This document shows, piece after piece, positions 36,258-45,467 of a stretch of 64,000 nucleotides of DNA. This DNA is from Aureispira sp050633105 (GTDB lineage Bacteria > Bacteroidota > Bacteroidia > Chitinophagales > Saprospiraceae), in contig JBOEFW010000042.1 in assembly GCA_050633105.1 (NCBI GenBank), positions 1 through 64,000 of the forward strand, written 5' to 3'. The position numbers were made by a program, and so were the translations under genes. Position 1 is the first letter of the stretch. The number at the start of each line of letters is the position of its first letter. A model generated the notes under the pieces. The model saw nothing but the letters and a program-made list of their open reading frames with translations, ran no database searches and had not been told where the DNA came from.

Positions 36258-37319
36258 GTGGATAAAGGACTAATTTTTAAAATTACAGGGGAATCAATAG
36301 ATCCAATGACAGGATCTTCGCAAAAAATAGCACAATCTTCCCAGATCGTTTTTCATCCTATTGAAAAAGTACTACATTCAAAAATGAAAAAGATCCAGCC
36401 ACTCGCTTTAATTCCAAACCATCAAGTGACTACCTTCGTTGAGCAAAAACGGGGAATTTCACTAGAATTCTGTGAACTCAATATTTTTGAAACACGAAAA
36501 AAAGTAACGCAATTCCCCTTAGCTTTTAATGGTTTTACAATTACATCCATGTTACGGGGAACTAAACGCGTTCATTTTGCAGATTCAATCGAACGGAAAT
36601 ATGTACCAGGCAATACCATCATAGCTCCTTCCTATACAAACCTAGTTATTGATTTCCCTGAGGCTAGTCTAGACCAACCGACACAATGCACCGCACTTAC
36701 CTTAAATGATACGTTTGTCAAAAAACAGATTCTTCACTTCAATGAGCTCTTAGATACGTCTTCCTTTATTAGTAGTTGGCGCATTTTAGATTATCCTATT
36801 TTATTATATAACAATGAAAATTTAGTAAAAATCCATGAGAAAATAACTTTATTATCAGCCTCTTCTGATCCCTTTAAAGCCATCCATATTCAGTTGTTAT
36901 TAAAAGAATTGATTCTCTGTGTTTTAAAAATTCAAAATTTAAATATTCTTAAAGAAAAAGCCACTATAAAACAAAACGACAGCCCTTTTTCCGCTATCAT
37001 AGCCTATATCCGACAGAACATTTTTCAAAACATTCAAATTGAAGATTTACTGCGTTTATCGACCATGAGCAAATCTTCTTTTTATCGTGCGTTTACGGAA
37101 GAGCTAGGCATTTCGCCTTACCGCTTAATCATTGATGAGCGTTTAAAAATGGCCAAGAATTTATTGCTTCAAGAAGATCTTTCTGTTAAGGAAACAGCTT
37201 ATGCTGTTGGTTTTTCTAGTCCCAATTATTTTATAAGGTTATTCAAAAAGCATGAAGGCCTTACTCCTAATCAATTTGTAAAACAACAAAGAGCCTCCAA
37301 TTTTGATGGAATTGTTTGA
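36258..37319 (+). CDS. AraC family transcriptional regulator
   Basis: A two-domain regulator with an AraC-type N-terminal ligand domain (FNGFTITSMLRGTKRVHFADS) and a C-terminal HTH_18 domain: IQIEDLLRLSTMSKSSFYRAFTEELGISPYRLI and the second helix-turn-helix LSVKETAYAVGFSSPNYFIRLFKKHEG. The longest frame begins with a GTG at 36258 (353 residues). In-frame ATGs at 36306 and 36384 are alternatives; starting at 36384 would open a promoter region to the divergent hydrolase gene. It probably regulates that gene in response to an unknown ligand. Confidence 0.85.
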   Translation: MDKGLIFKITGESIDPMTGSSQKIAQSSQIVFHPIEKVLHSKMKKIQPLALIPNHQVTTFVEQKRGISLEFCELNIFETRKKVTQFPLAFNGFTITSMLRGTKRVHFADSIERKYVPGNTIIAPSYTNLVIDFPEASLDQPTQCTALTLNDTFVKKQILHFNELLDTSSFISSWRILDYPILLYNNENLVKIHEKITLLSASSDPFKAIHIQLLLKELILCVLKIQNLNILKEKATIKQNDSPFSAIIAYIRQNIFQNIQIEDLLRLSTMSKSSFYRAFTEELGISPYRLIIDERLKMAKNLLLQEDLSVKETAYAVGFSSPNYFIRLFKKHEGLTPNQFVKQQRASNFDGIV

Positions 37320-37382
37320 TAGAGACTTTACTATTACCAAAAGTAGTATCTTGTCTTATTCTTCTTGATTTTTCATGGTCGT

Positions 37383-37823
37383 ATGTTTATAACCAATCTA
37401 TTTTTAGGGACCCTAGCCTTTTTACAACTCTTTTTTATCTTTTTCCATTCTTTTCTGGAACAGAAAGAGGTTCTTACTAAAAGGCATTTGTTCTTTGTCA
37501 ATAAAATGTTGTTGACATTGGGAATGTTCTGTATCCTTCTCACAGGTATAGAACTATTTGAAGCTTGGACAAGTGGCTCTATTTACGAGCAAATGGCTTT
37601 TTATCATCGGGCTTTAGGAAAGCGTTTTTTGCTCCTTTTGATATGGTTTCACTTTGGGGCCTTAGCTATTCCGCAATTATTTTGGTTTAAGGTTATCCGT
37701 GAGTCTTTGCCTAGAACGGTTATCGTTTGCCTATTCATCCTTGTCAATTATTTCCTGAGTAATTATTCCACCACATTTCTTGTAGATTTAAACAATGATT
37801 TTATTCCTTCCTCCTGGAATTAA
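37383..37823 (+). CDS. small membrane protein of unknown function
   Basis: A 146-residue product from the ATG at 37383; a TTG at 37365 would add six residues. It has four hydrophobic spans (around 1-22, 38-60, 80-98, 108-128) with a basic loop EQKEVLTKRHLFF. No family recognised. It lies 63 bases after the AraC gene, in the same direction. Confidence 0.6.
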   Translation: MFITNLFLGTLAFLQLFFIFFHSFLEQKEVLTKRHLFFVNKMLLTLGMFCILLTGIELFEAWTSGSIYEQMAFYHRALGKRFLLLLIWFHFGALAIPQLFWFKVIRESLPRTVIVCLFILVNYFLSNYSTTFLVDLNNDFIPSSWN

Positions 37824-37883
37824 ATTGTGCAATGAATTTTATTGCTCCTCTATTCTTCTCCAAAACATCCCCACACAATATTC

Positions 37884-37913
37884 TTTGTCCCTCTCTCAAA
37901 ATGTTTACCTTTG
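37884..37913 (+). promoter_or_regulatory. complete Bacteroidota-type promoter of rnhA
   Basis: TTTG at 37884-37887 and TACCTTTG at 37906-37913 are separated by 18 bases. This is the best match in the window to the sigma-A type consensus TTTG-N19-TAnnTTTG. Transcription should begin near 37920, about 65 bases before the ATG. Confidence 0.65.
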
Positions 37914-37984
37914 TTGCTTGAAAAAATCGAGCTAGTTGAGCTATTGTTTTTCTAGTTGGAGTTTATGTTTAGCAAGAGAATATT

Positions 37985-38608
37985 ATGGCCAAAAAGAAGA
38001 AATATTACGTTGTGTGGGAAGGGAATGAAACAGGTATCTTTGATAGTTGGAAGGTATGCCAGCGTCACATTAAAGGTTACGCTGGTGCTAAATACAAATC
38101 TTTTCCTACCTTAAAGATTGCCGAACAAGCTTATGCAGGAAGCTATTTTGACGCCATTACTCCCACCAAAAAGAAAACCATTGACCCAAGTTTGGCAGGT
38201 ATTCCTGTCTGGGAAAGCATAGCTGTAGATGCAGCTTGTAGTGGCAATCCTGGTTTGATGGAGTACCAAGGTGTACATACCAAAACAGGAGAAAAACTGT
38301 TTCATCTAGGTCCATTACAACAAGGCACTAATAATGTTGGAGAATTTTTAGCCTTAGTACACGGTTTAGCGTTTTTGCAACAACATAAAAGTACCTTGCC
38401 TATTTACACGGATTCTAGGATTGCAATGGGCTGGATCAAAGCCAAAAAATGCCGTACCAAAGTACCTTCAACGGCTGCTAATCGTCGTATATTTACATTG
38501 ATAGCGCGTGCCGAGCAATGGCTGAAAAAAAACACCTTTGAAACAGAAATTCTAAAGTGGGAAACCAAAGCTTGGGGAGAAATTCCAGCTGATTTTGGCA
38601 GAAAGTAA
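37985..38608 (+). CDS. rnhA: ribonuclease HI with N-terminal viroplasmin domain
   Basis: Removes RNA from RNA-DNA hybrids. The N-terminal domain (about 1-55, KYYVVWEGNETGIFDSWKVC and FPTLKIAEQAY) is the caulimovirus viroplasmin/RNase H1 hybrid-binding domain also found in eukaryotic RNase H1. The catalytic domain keeps all four acidic residues: Asp82 in AVDAACSGNPG, Glu120 in NNVGEF, Asp143 in YTDSR and Asp203 in PADFG. The 207-residue length is normal for this type. It has its own well-defined promoter. Confidence 0.93.
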   Translation: MAKKKKYYVVWEGNETGIFDSWKVCQRHIKGYAGAKYKSFPTLKIAEQAYAGSYFDAITPTKKKTIDPSLAGIPVWESIAVDAACSGNPGLMEYQGVHTKTGEKLFHLGPLQQGTNNVGEFLALVHGLAFLQQHKSTLPIYTDSRIAMGWIKAKKCRTKVPSTAANRRIFTLIARAEQWLKKNTFETEILKWETKAWGEIPADFGRK

Positions 38609-38755
38609 CTCCCTGCTTCACTTTCCACACAATGGTATATTCTCCTTATTTTGAGTAATTTTTTCTCATTTTTGGCTATCTTAAAGGTTTACAAGAATAA
38701 GTACAGTCGTACTAACTGCATTACTAGAGCATAAAGATTTCATTTACTATACATT

Positions 38756-39445
38756 ATGATCGCTATACAAATCCATCTCAACCCTAATTTATACCTCAAA
38801 AATCCACAGGAAACTAAGTTGGGTAAGCGCATTATAGAGCATAGTATTATTCTAATTGATCAATTGGGCTTTGAGAAGTTTACTTTCAAAAAATTAGCCA
38901 TTGAAATTGATTCTACAGAAGCCTCTATTTATCGTTATTTTAAGAACAAACACAAGTTGTTAATTTATTTGGTGTCTTGGTACTGGGAATGGATGAAGTT
39001 TCAGATTGACTTTAATACCATGAACATTGAGGATGTTGATAAGCGCTTGAGAATTGCCCTTTCTGTCTTGGTAGAATCCTCTAAAACCAACCCAGCCATT
39101 GATTATGTCAATGAGAATTTGCTCCACAGTATTGTTGTAGCAGAATCTAGCAAAGCTTACCACACCAAATTAGTAGACAAGGAAAACAAGGAAGGTTACT
39201 TTAGTAATTACAAGGAATTGTGCCAATCTATTGCCAGTATTATTCTAGAGAAAAAACCTAGCTATTCTTATCCCAATGCACTAGCCTCTACCCTCATTGA
39301 GATGGCGAACAACAACATCTACTTCGCACAACATCTGCCTGCCTTGACCGATGTCAAGATTAATCAAGGAAATTTAGAGGACATTAAATGTTTATTAGAG
39401 CATTTCGCCTTTTCTTCTATTGCAGGAAATTGCGCCAAAAAATAA
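38756..39445 (+). CDS. TetR family transcriptional regulator
   Basis: A 229-residue regulator. The helix-turn-helix is GFEKFTFKKLAIEIDSTEAS followed by IYRYFKNKHKLLIYL, typical of TetR_N, at about residues 30-75. The C-terminal ligand domain is helical and not assignable. There is no adjacent divergent target; the neighbour downstream is convergent. It probably controls a distant gene. Confidence 0.85.
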   Translation: MIAIQIHLNPNLYLKNPQETKLGKRIIEHSIILIDQLGFEKFTFKKLAIEIDSTEASIYRYFKNKHKLLIYLVSWYWEWMKFQIDFNTMNIEDVDKRLRIALSVLVESSKTNPAIDYVNENLLHSIVVAESSKAYHTKLVDKENKEGYFSNYKELCQSIASIILEKKPSYSYPNALASTLIEMANNNIYFAQHLPALTDVKINQGNLEDIKCLLEHFAFSSIAGNCAKK

Positions 39446-39455
39446 GCACCTCCCC

Positions 39456-39737
39456 TTACAATTGCCAATACCAATAACTCCCTCCTATTAAGAGTAAGAG
39501 TTGTAGTGCTACAATTCCATAAAAAGGGCGTCTAAAACTTTGCTTATAGGTCTTGTGTCGCCAAAAACGGCTGCCCATTTCCATGCCAATACTCCCGCCA
39601 ACAGCTGCTATCGTTAATAGCGATTTCTCGCTTTGTCGCCAAGCTTTGCGCTTTGCCTGTCGTTTGTCCCAGCCCATTAGGATAAAAGCTAGAAGATTCA
39701 CCAACAACAAATAAGATAAGATTACTAAGGGAAACAT
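39456..39737 (-). CDS. DUF1294 membrane protein
   Basis: A 93-residue inner membrane protein. GWDKRQAKRKAWRQSEKSLL, then AVGGSIGMEMGSRFWRHKT and a second span are the DUF1294 pattern. It lies 9 bases after rimM on the same strand, so it is probably cotranscribed, although the functions appear unrelated. Confidence 0.8.
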   Translation of the reverse strand: MFPLVILSYLLLVNLLAFILMGWDKRQAKRKAWRQSEKSLLTIAAVGGSIGMEMGSRFWRHKTYKQSFRRPFYGIVALQLLLLIGGSYWYWQL

Positions 39738-39746
39738 ATAGGGTGT

Positions 39747-40262
39747 TTAAATATCCAATAAACCTTCTGGCAAAGCCATCACTACTGCTTTTTTATCTTT
39801 ATCCACCCTTACAATCCATTGTTCTAATAAAGGAATAAAGAGCTCTTTTTCTTGATGCATGACGGTAGCCATTTCCTGTTGTGGAAACTCTTCCACTCGT
39901 AGGATTGCTCCAATCACACCCAATTCTTCCACTTCCAAGGTAAATCCTTCCAAAAAGCTGTATTCTAAACCTGTATCTTGAATTTCTTCTTCTGACAAAG
40001 AAACGTCTTCTTCCCGCAAATAAATTCGTTTGTTCGTAAATAAAGCCGCGTCTTCCTTGCTGTCAATGTCCTCAAATTTGAGTAAAATAGGACTACCTCC
40101 CCGCAGCGATTCAATAAAATAGGGGGCCTTCTCTCCATTTATGGCTACAAAAAAGGCTTCCACTCCATTAACATCTTCAAAAAAGCGCTCATCAATGGTT
40201 GCTTTTAGCTCTCCATTCAAACCATGAGGTTTTTTAATTTTTCCTATTTCTAGATACTCCAT
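39747..40262 (-). CDS. rimM: 16S rRNA maturation factor RimM
   Basis: RimM assists maturation of the 30S head domain and binds ribosomal protein S19. The 171-residue product starts with the typical IGKIKKPHGLNGELKA and has an N-terminal RimM domain and a PRC-barrel C-terminal domain that includes the motif LEEWIV-like LLEQWIVRVDKDKKAV. The usual partners rpsP and trmD are not adjacent here. A DUF1294 gene follows. Confidence 0.93.
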   Translation of the reverse strand: MEYLEIGKIKKPHGLNGELKATIDERFFEDVNGVEAFFVAINGEKAPYFIESLRGGSPILLKFEDIDSKEDAALFTNKRIYLREEDVSLSEEEIQDTGLEYSFLEGFTLEVEELGVIGAILRVEEFPQQEMATVMHQEKELFIPLLEQWIVRVDKDKKAVVMALPEGLLDI

Positions 40263-40401
40263 ATCCTATTTTTATTCAAAAAAGTTGTTTAGAAAACTTC
40301 AAAACCTTTTTGCTACCTTGCTGTTCTTAGAATAGCCAAAATTAAGGTTTTGGTAAGCTTGCTTACTTTGGCCAAGTTTAATTATTAAAACAATACAACA
40401 A

Positions 40402-40725
40402 ATGAATTGGAAGAAATTAGAATCCATTGCTGATTTAGAAGCAGCTCTAGAAGCCTCTAACAACAAAGCGGTAGCCTTATTTAAACACAGTACACGTTGT
40501 CCTGTAAGCAGTATGGCGAAGCGTCTAGTCGAAAGTGACTGGAATCTAGCGATAGATGCTTACTTCTTAGACTTAATTGCACACCGTGATGTCTCTAATG
40601 CGATCGCGGAACGTTTAAATGTACGCCACCAGTCGCCACAAATGATTGTGGTTAAAAATGGTGCAGCTGTTTATGACGCGTCTCACGAATCCATTAAAGT
40701 GGCCGCTATGGCGGAAACGCTGTAA
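40402..40725 (+). CDS. ytxJ: bacillithiol-system redox protein YtxJ
   Basis: A 107-residue thioredoxin-fold protein with a single redox cysteine (Cys33, in HSTRCPVSSMA) in place of a CxxC pair, followed by the cis-proline region RHQSPQMIVVKNG. It is a monothiol bacilliredoxin that should remove bacillithiol from oxidised proteins, so the organism probably makes bacillithiol. Single gene; its end converges with 40739 at 13 bases distance. Confidence 0.88.
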   Translation: MNWKKLESIADLEAALEASNNKAVALFKHSTRCPVSSMAKRLVESDWNLAIDAYFLDLIAHRDVSNAIAERLNVRHQSPQMIVVKNGAAVYDASHESIKVAAMAETL

Positions 40726-40738
40726 ACAGAATCATCGT

Positions 40739-41563
40739 TTAATTGAGAAATAGAAAATCGGGGATGTCTTTTTTGGTAATTAATATCAACTCCCCGTTTT
40801 CATTTTCTTGTACCAATACCATTCCTTGATTAGGTCGTTTGCGCAGTTCCTGACGAAAATTATGGGCGACAAATACAATATCTCGATTTAATAATTCAGT
40901 GGGATTATACAACCGTCCAATTCTACTAATCGTTGTATACGTGCTCCCATTTGCTTCTATTTTTAGCTCTAAAAAACGCGTTCCAGGCCCTACTAATTCT
41001 GCTGCTAAGATCTTTCCTTCTTGAAAATTCAAATCAGGATAAAAATCAGCGTTAATTGCACGTTTGATAGGATTATTCATCTTCCTAGTCAATACTTCCT
41101 GCTGCAACCACAATTCCTCCAATTGTTCTTCAGGTGTTTTGTTACTACAGACCACTTTTAACGGAAAATCAATGGGCGCATAAATTTTCACAGCAACTTC
41201 ATCCGTCAATGGAATCCCTTGCACTGTAATATGGTGCCCAATGCCATCCATTTTTACTTCTAAAGTATGCTCTTTTCGACTTCCAGTGACACTGTAACGT
41301 CCTTTTCGAGAAAGACGACGCAAATATTCCTCTGGCAAACTAAAGGCTTCGACCTGTGTAAAAGTCCTGACCAAATGCCTATCCCATTCTACAATTTCAT
41401 ACGGTACATTCAAAGCAATTAAAATCGTATCTTTTTCTTGCAAGGCAAAACTCCGCACGTATTCTTTTAGTAATTCAGGTTCTTCTTCTATTACTTGTGC
41501 TTGTAGTGGCAAAAAACAAAGGAAAGCGGCAACATAGGGTAATAATTGGAGCATAGTAGTCAC
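40739..41563 (-). CDS. secreted protein with MetG-type tRNA-binding-like C-terminal domain
   Basis: The 274-residue product has a signal peptide (about 1-22, ending LQAQ), a middle domain with VEWDRHLVRTFTQVEAF that resembles the DUF4097-type secreted adhesin fold, and a C-terminal domain (about 175-274). The last domain has GKILAAELVGPGTRFLELKI and QGMVLVQENENGELILI, matching GTILTAEKVKKSKKLLKLTV and QGMILMTENADGKQLFV of the tRNA-binding domain of the adjacent MetG. This is what is seen; a periplasmic EMAP-II/Trbp111-like domain is the inference. It lies 60 bases downstream of metG, separated by a hairpin (41574-41615). The function is unknown. Confidence 0.7.
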   Translation of the reverse strand: MTTMLQLLPYVAAFLCFLPLQAQVIEEEPELLKEYVRSFALQEKDTILIALNVPYEIVEWDRHLVRTFTQVEAFSLPEEYLRRLSRKGRYSVTGSRKEHTLEVKMDGIGHHITVQGIPLTDEVAVKIYAPIDFPLKVVCSNKTPEEQLEELWLQQEVLTRKMNNPIKRAINADFYPDLNFQEGKILAAELVGPGTRFLELKIEANGSTYTTISRIGRLYNPTELLNRDIVFVAHNFRQELRKRPNQGMVLVQENENGELILITKKDIPDFLFLN

Positions 41564-41573
41564 ATTCTAAGGT

Positions 41574-41615
41574 ACTAAATAGGCTACCAACCAAAGCAGC
41601 GATAGCCTATTTAGT
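41574..41615. terminator. strong hairpin between metG and its downstream neighbour
   Basis: ACTAAATAGGCTA (41574-41586) pairs perfectly with TAGCCTATTTAGT (41603-41615) around a 16-base loop. There is no long T tract on the minus strand, so read-through into the secreted tRNA-binding-like gene is possible. Confidence 0.7.
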
Positions 41616-41623
41616 CAGGGTAA

Positions 41624-43819
41624 TTATAAGATGGGGGTTCCATTGACAGCAGAGGCTTGTGGCTCTACAAACAACTGTTTCCCATCTGCATTTTCAGTCA
41701 TTAAGATCATTCCTTGAGAATCAATGCCCATCATCTTGCGAGGTGCTAAGTTTGCAACGACTACAACACGCTGGCCGATCACGTCTTCCGAGCTGTGGTG
41801 CAACGCGATGCCAGAAACAACAGTTCGTGTTTCTAAACCTAAATCTACGGTTAGTTTAAGCAGCTTTTTTGACTTTTTAACCTTCTCCGCTGTCAAAATA
41901 GTCCCCACTCTTAAATCTACTTTGGTAAAATCTTCAAACGTACACAACTCTTTAAAGGGTGCTGGTTGTTTTTCTGCTTTCTCTTGTTCTTCTTTTAGCA
42001 CTTGAATTTTCTCCTGTTGTGCTTCAATTAATGCCAAACGAGATTTGTCTTTTCTATCGTTAATTTTAGCAAATAACAATTCAGGTTCTCCTATTAGATG
42101 TTCTGTAGCCATTACTGCTGCTCCTGCTTCTAATTGACTTTTTAGAGCGGCAAAAGCGCCTTCTTGTAAGGGCTCTAAACGCAATAAATTACGCAATTTT
42201 TTAGCGGTAAAAGGTAAGAACGGTTGTACAATCACACTTAGAGTGGTCGCCAATTGCAAGCTCAAATTCATGACTGTTTGCACCATTGTTGAGGTCGGTT
42301 CTTTCTTCCAAACTTTCCAAGGCTCATTGCGCTGCAACAAGGTATTGGCATAGGCAGAGACTTCCATCATGATTTGTACGCCTTGGCGGAATTCATAGTG
42401 GAGTAAATGTTTTTCTAACTCCTCTAACTTAACGGCAATATCTTGGAGTACATTTTTTGCTGTCACTTGGCTTCCTTCTACTACTCCATCCATCAATTGA
42501 TCGGCATGGATCGCAGGTACTTTGCCGTCATAATACTTATGCGTCAATGTCACTACACGATTGATAAAATTACCCAAGTTTGCTACTAGTTCATTGTCAT
42601 GCAAGGCGACAAATTCTTCCCATTTAAAATCGCCATCTTTATTCTCTGGCAAGGTGCGAATCAACGCATAACGCAAGGCATCTTCTTTGTTTGGGAAATT
42701 GGCAAAATCTTCTAGATATTGATGTTGTTCAATCACCCAGCCTTTGGATTTTGAGAACTTACGCCCTTCTAAATTGAGGAATTGGTTGGCAGGTACATTT
42801 TTAGGTAGAATATAATCGCCATGTGCTTTTAACATTGCAGGGAATACAATACAGTGAAACACAATGTTGTCTTTACCAATAAAATGTACGAGTTCTGTCT
42901 CTTCGTCTTGCCAGTATTCTTTCCAGTTTTTGCCCGTTTCTTCTGCCCATTCTTTTGTTGCAGAGATGTAACCAATAGGTGCATCAAACCAGACATACAA
43001 GACTTTACCTTCCGCTTCTTCCAAAGGGACTTTGATTCCCCAGTCTAGGTCACGTGTAATGGCACGAGGCAATAAACCACCAATTTGTTCGCCTGTTTCT
43101 GGGTCCATTTTAGGCTCTAGCCAAGAATTACATTGTGCCACTACATGATTTTTCCAGAGCTTTGGTTCGTGTAATTTCACGCCCTCGACTACTCCTTCAT
43201 TTAACCATTGCTTCAGCCAATCTGCATGTTTATCCAACTTAAAATACCAGTGTTTGGTTTTTCTAAGAACAGGTGTTTTTCCACTCAATACGGAGCGTGG
43301 ATTTTTTAATTCTAAAGGAGACAAAGCTGTTCCACAATTCTCACATTGATCACCATCCGCTTCTTCATATCCACAGGTTGGACAGGTGCCTTTGATGTAG
43401 CGATCTGCTAAAAATTGCTCATATTCTGCATCGTAATATTGCTCGCTTTCTTGTACTTCAAACTCGCCTCCTTTTTCCACCAATTTCTTAAAGAAATCTT
43501 GGGCGGTTTGGTGATGAATCGGCTGGCTTGTACGAGAATATTTATCAAAAGAGATTCCTAAGTCTTCAAAGCTTTTTTTATTGATCGCATGATAAGTATC
43601 TATGATATCTTGTGGATTTCGACCTTCTTTTTTGGCGCGGATTGTGATTGCGGCACCATGTTCATCGGAGCCACAAATAAATACCACTTCTTTTCCTTGC
43701 AAGCGCAAAAAACGAGCGTAAATATCCGCAGGTAAATAAGCTCCTGCTAAATGTCCTAAATGTAAAGCGCCATTGGCATACGGCAGCGCAGCCGTGATGG
43801 TATATCTTTTCTTGTTCAT
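41624..43819 (-). CDS. metG: methionyl-tRNA synthetase
   Basis: Charges tRNA-Met. The 731-residue class I synthetase has the HIGH-type motif HLGH (20-23), a zinc knuckle CPTCGYEEADGDQCENC (about 146-163), the KMSKS-type motif KFSKSKG (about 351-357) and a C-terminal dimerising tRNA-binding domain (about 630-731) starting FTKVDLRVGTILTAEKV. The variant Lys-Phe-Ser-Lys-Ser motif is common in Bacteroidota. Its promoter element lies inside the preceding terminator (43891-43926). Confidence 0.97.
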   Translation of the reverse strand: MNKKRYTITAALPYANGALHLGHLAGAYLPADIYARFLRLQGKEVVFICGSDEHGAAITIRAKKEGRNPQDIIDTYHAINKKSFEDLGISFDKYSRTSQPIHHQTAQDFFKKLVEKGGEFEVQESEQYYDAEYEQFLADRYIKGTCPTCGYEEADGDQCENCGTALSPLELKNPRSVLSGKTPVLRKTKHWYFKLDKHADWLKQWLNEGVVEGVKLHEPKLWKNHVVAQCNSWLEPKMDPETGEQIGGLLPRAITRDLDWGIKVPLEEAEGKVLYVWFDAPIGYISATKEWAEETGKNWKEYWQDEETELVHFIGKDNIVFHCIVFPAMLKAHGDYILPKNVPANQFLNLEGRKFSKSKGWVIEQHQYLEDFANFPNKEDALRYALIRTLPENKDGDFKWEEFVALHDNELVANLGNFINRVVTLTHKYYDGKVPAIHADQLMDGVVEGSQVTAKNVLQDIAVKLEELEKHLLHYEFRQGVQIMMEVSAYANTLLQRNEPWKVWKKEPTSTMVQTVMNLSLQLATTLSVIVQPFLPFTAKKLRNLLRLEPLQEGAFAALKSQLEAGAAVMATEHLIGEPELLFAKINDRKDKSRLALIEAQQEKIQVLKEEQEKAEKQPAPFKELCTFEDFTKVDLRVGTILTAEKVKKSKKLLKLTVDLGLETRTVVSGIALHHSSEDVIGQRVVVVANLAPRKMMGIDSQGMILMTENADGKQLFVEPQASAVNGTPIL

Positions 43820-43890
43820 TGGTGGTTCTTAGTATAACGTTCAAAAAGCATTTTATGCCTTGAGTAGACTTCAATACCGTCTATTAGAAA

Positions 43891-43926
43891 CAAAAATAAA
43901 CACTAGCCTCATAAAAGCTAGTGTTT
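43891..43926 (-). terminator. terminator of the glycosyltransferase unit, overlapping the metG promoter element
   Basis: AAACACTAGC (43898-43907 on the plus strand) pairs perfectly with GCTAGTGTTT (43917-43926). On the minus strand the hairpin is followed by TATTTTTG (43891-43898), which is both the T-rich tail and a full TAnnTTTG match, 72 bases before the metG ATG. Confidence 0.8.
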
Positions 43927-43974
43927 ATCTTATTTTTTATGCAGATTGATAGGATTGTCCTAACAAAAGCCTGC

Positions 43975-45465
43975 TTAACTCATCATTCTTGCGTGTACAA
44001 ACGAGTAACCGCTTATGATACTGTATCCTAAAAAGACAAGAATATGGAAAGGTAACATGCCCAATACTTCATAGGAAATAGATAGAATAATGATCATCAA
44101 AAATACTAGCGCGAATAATAACTCTACTTTGGCTACTGGTCCGACTCCTTTAGATAAGTATTTATTTTTTTTCCATCCTGGCTTCTTAGTATCTTCCAAG
44201 TTGAATTTTGGTGTCCGTACAAAGGGGGTTTTCTTACCAATATATCCTTCAATTGCCGCCATCGCATTGTGTAGCGCCATTCCCATAGAAAGGGCTAAAA
44301 AGAAGGGGAAACGAATGATAAAAGAAAAGAAATTTTTGATGGTAAAACCGCCTCGAGTGTGCTCATACGAGAGCCAGAAAAAGAGCGTTACCATCACCAT
44401 GTTAAAGGAACCTAATGCCGCATAAGAGAGGATGTTATTATAAATAACATTCTGACCTTGGTAAGAATACTCAATCCATACCAATGGAATACTGCTTAGT
44501 GATAACAATAAAATACAAATAAAGATCCCTGTATTCATCAAGTGTGATACCGCGTGGATTTTGTCCACAAAGCCCATATCTTTTGCTTTAAAAACACGTG
44601 GTAAGTTCTTCACAGCACATTCAGCAGCACCTTTTGTCCAACGAAATTGTTGACTTTTAAAGGCATTCATTGCCACTGGCAACTCTGCTGGTGTTGTTAC
44701 ATCACCTAGGTATTTGAATTCCCAACCTTTCAATTGTGCTCGGTAACTCAAATCCAAATCTTCCGTTAAGGTATCCGAAGACCAGCCACCTGCATCTTCA
44801 ATACAAGCACGACGCCATAAACCAGCGGTGCCATTAAAATTGATAAAGTGTCCAGACATGTTACGGCCCATTTGCTCCACTACAAAGTGGGCATCTAATG
44901 CCAAAGCCTGCATTTGTGTCAAGAAGGAATAATCCTTGTTCATGTGTTCCCAACGTGTTTGAACAACACCAATCTTATCTCCTTTGAAATAAGGGATTGT
45001 TTTGTTCAAGAAATCAGCGTGTGGGATAAAATCGGCATCAAAAACAGCAACAAATTCTCCTTTAGAGATGGTTAAACCATAAGCCAAAGCCCCTGCCTTA
45101 AAACCGATTCGTTCTGGACGACGGACGTGCTCAATGTTCCAACCTAAAGGCTCTAATTCCTTAATTTTGTCGGCAATAATTTGTACAGTTTCGTCCGTTG
45201 AATCATCCAATACTTGTATTTCTACTTTATCTTTTGGATACTCTAGCTTAACTATAGCGTCCAAAAGACGTTCTACTACATACAATTCATTGTATACAGG
45301 CAGTTGGATAGTTACTGTTGGGACAAAATCATCTGTCATAACAGCATCGTTTTTCTCTTTTCTACGACGCCACCAAAAACTAATGGCTAGGTGTAGTTGT
45401 ATACAGCTGTAGAAAAAGATAAAAAGTAGCGGTAGCGTGTACAACGCAATGATAAATAGTTCCAC
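43975..45465 (-). CDS. processive-type family 2 glycosyltransferase, membrane-bound
   Basis: A 496-residue cellulose-synthase-like enzyme. An N-terminal membrane span precedes the GT-A domain with VTIQLPVYNE, the DDSTDET loop, FDADFIPHADF (DxD), TEDLDLSYRAQLKGW and QQFRWTKGA (the QxxRW motif). Four further spans follow at the C-terminus. It may add sugars to a lipid or make a polysaccharide. The ATG is 2 bases after the stop of the next glycosyltransferase, and the two are surely cotranscribed. Confidence 0.88.
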   Translation of the reverse strand: MELFIIALYTLPLLFIFFYSCIQLHLAISFWWRRRKEKNDAVMTDDFVPTVTIQLPVYNELYVVERLLDAIVKLEYPKDKVEIQVLDDSTDETVQIIADKIKELEPLGWNIEHVRRPERIGFKAGALAYGLTISKGEFVAVFDADFIPHADFLNKTIPYFKGDKIGVVQTRWEHMNKDYSFLTQMQALALDAHFVVEQMGRNMSGHFINFNGTAGLWRRACIEDAGGWSSDTLTEDLDLSYRAQLKGWEFKYLGDVTTPAELPVAMNAFKSQQFRWTKGAAECAVKNLPRVFKAKDMGFVDKIHAVSHLMNTGIFICILLLSLSSIPLVWIEYSYQGQNVIYNNILSYAALGSFNMVMVTLFFWLSYEHTRGGFTIKNFFSFIIRFPFFLALSMGMALHNAMAAIEGYIGKKTPFVRTPKFNLEDTKKPGWKKNKYLSKGVGPVAKVELLFALVFLMIIILSISYEVLGMLPFHILVFLGYSIISGYSFVHARMMS

Positions 45466-45467
45466 GT

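Noticed and set aside
41724..42005. 93-residue plus-strand frame within metG
   Set aside because: Shadow of metG: it is fully inside a well-supported gene and has no recognisable protein pattern.
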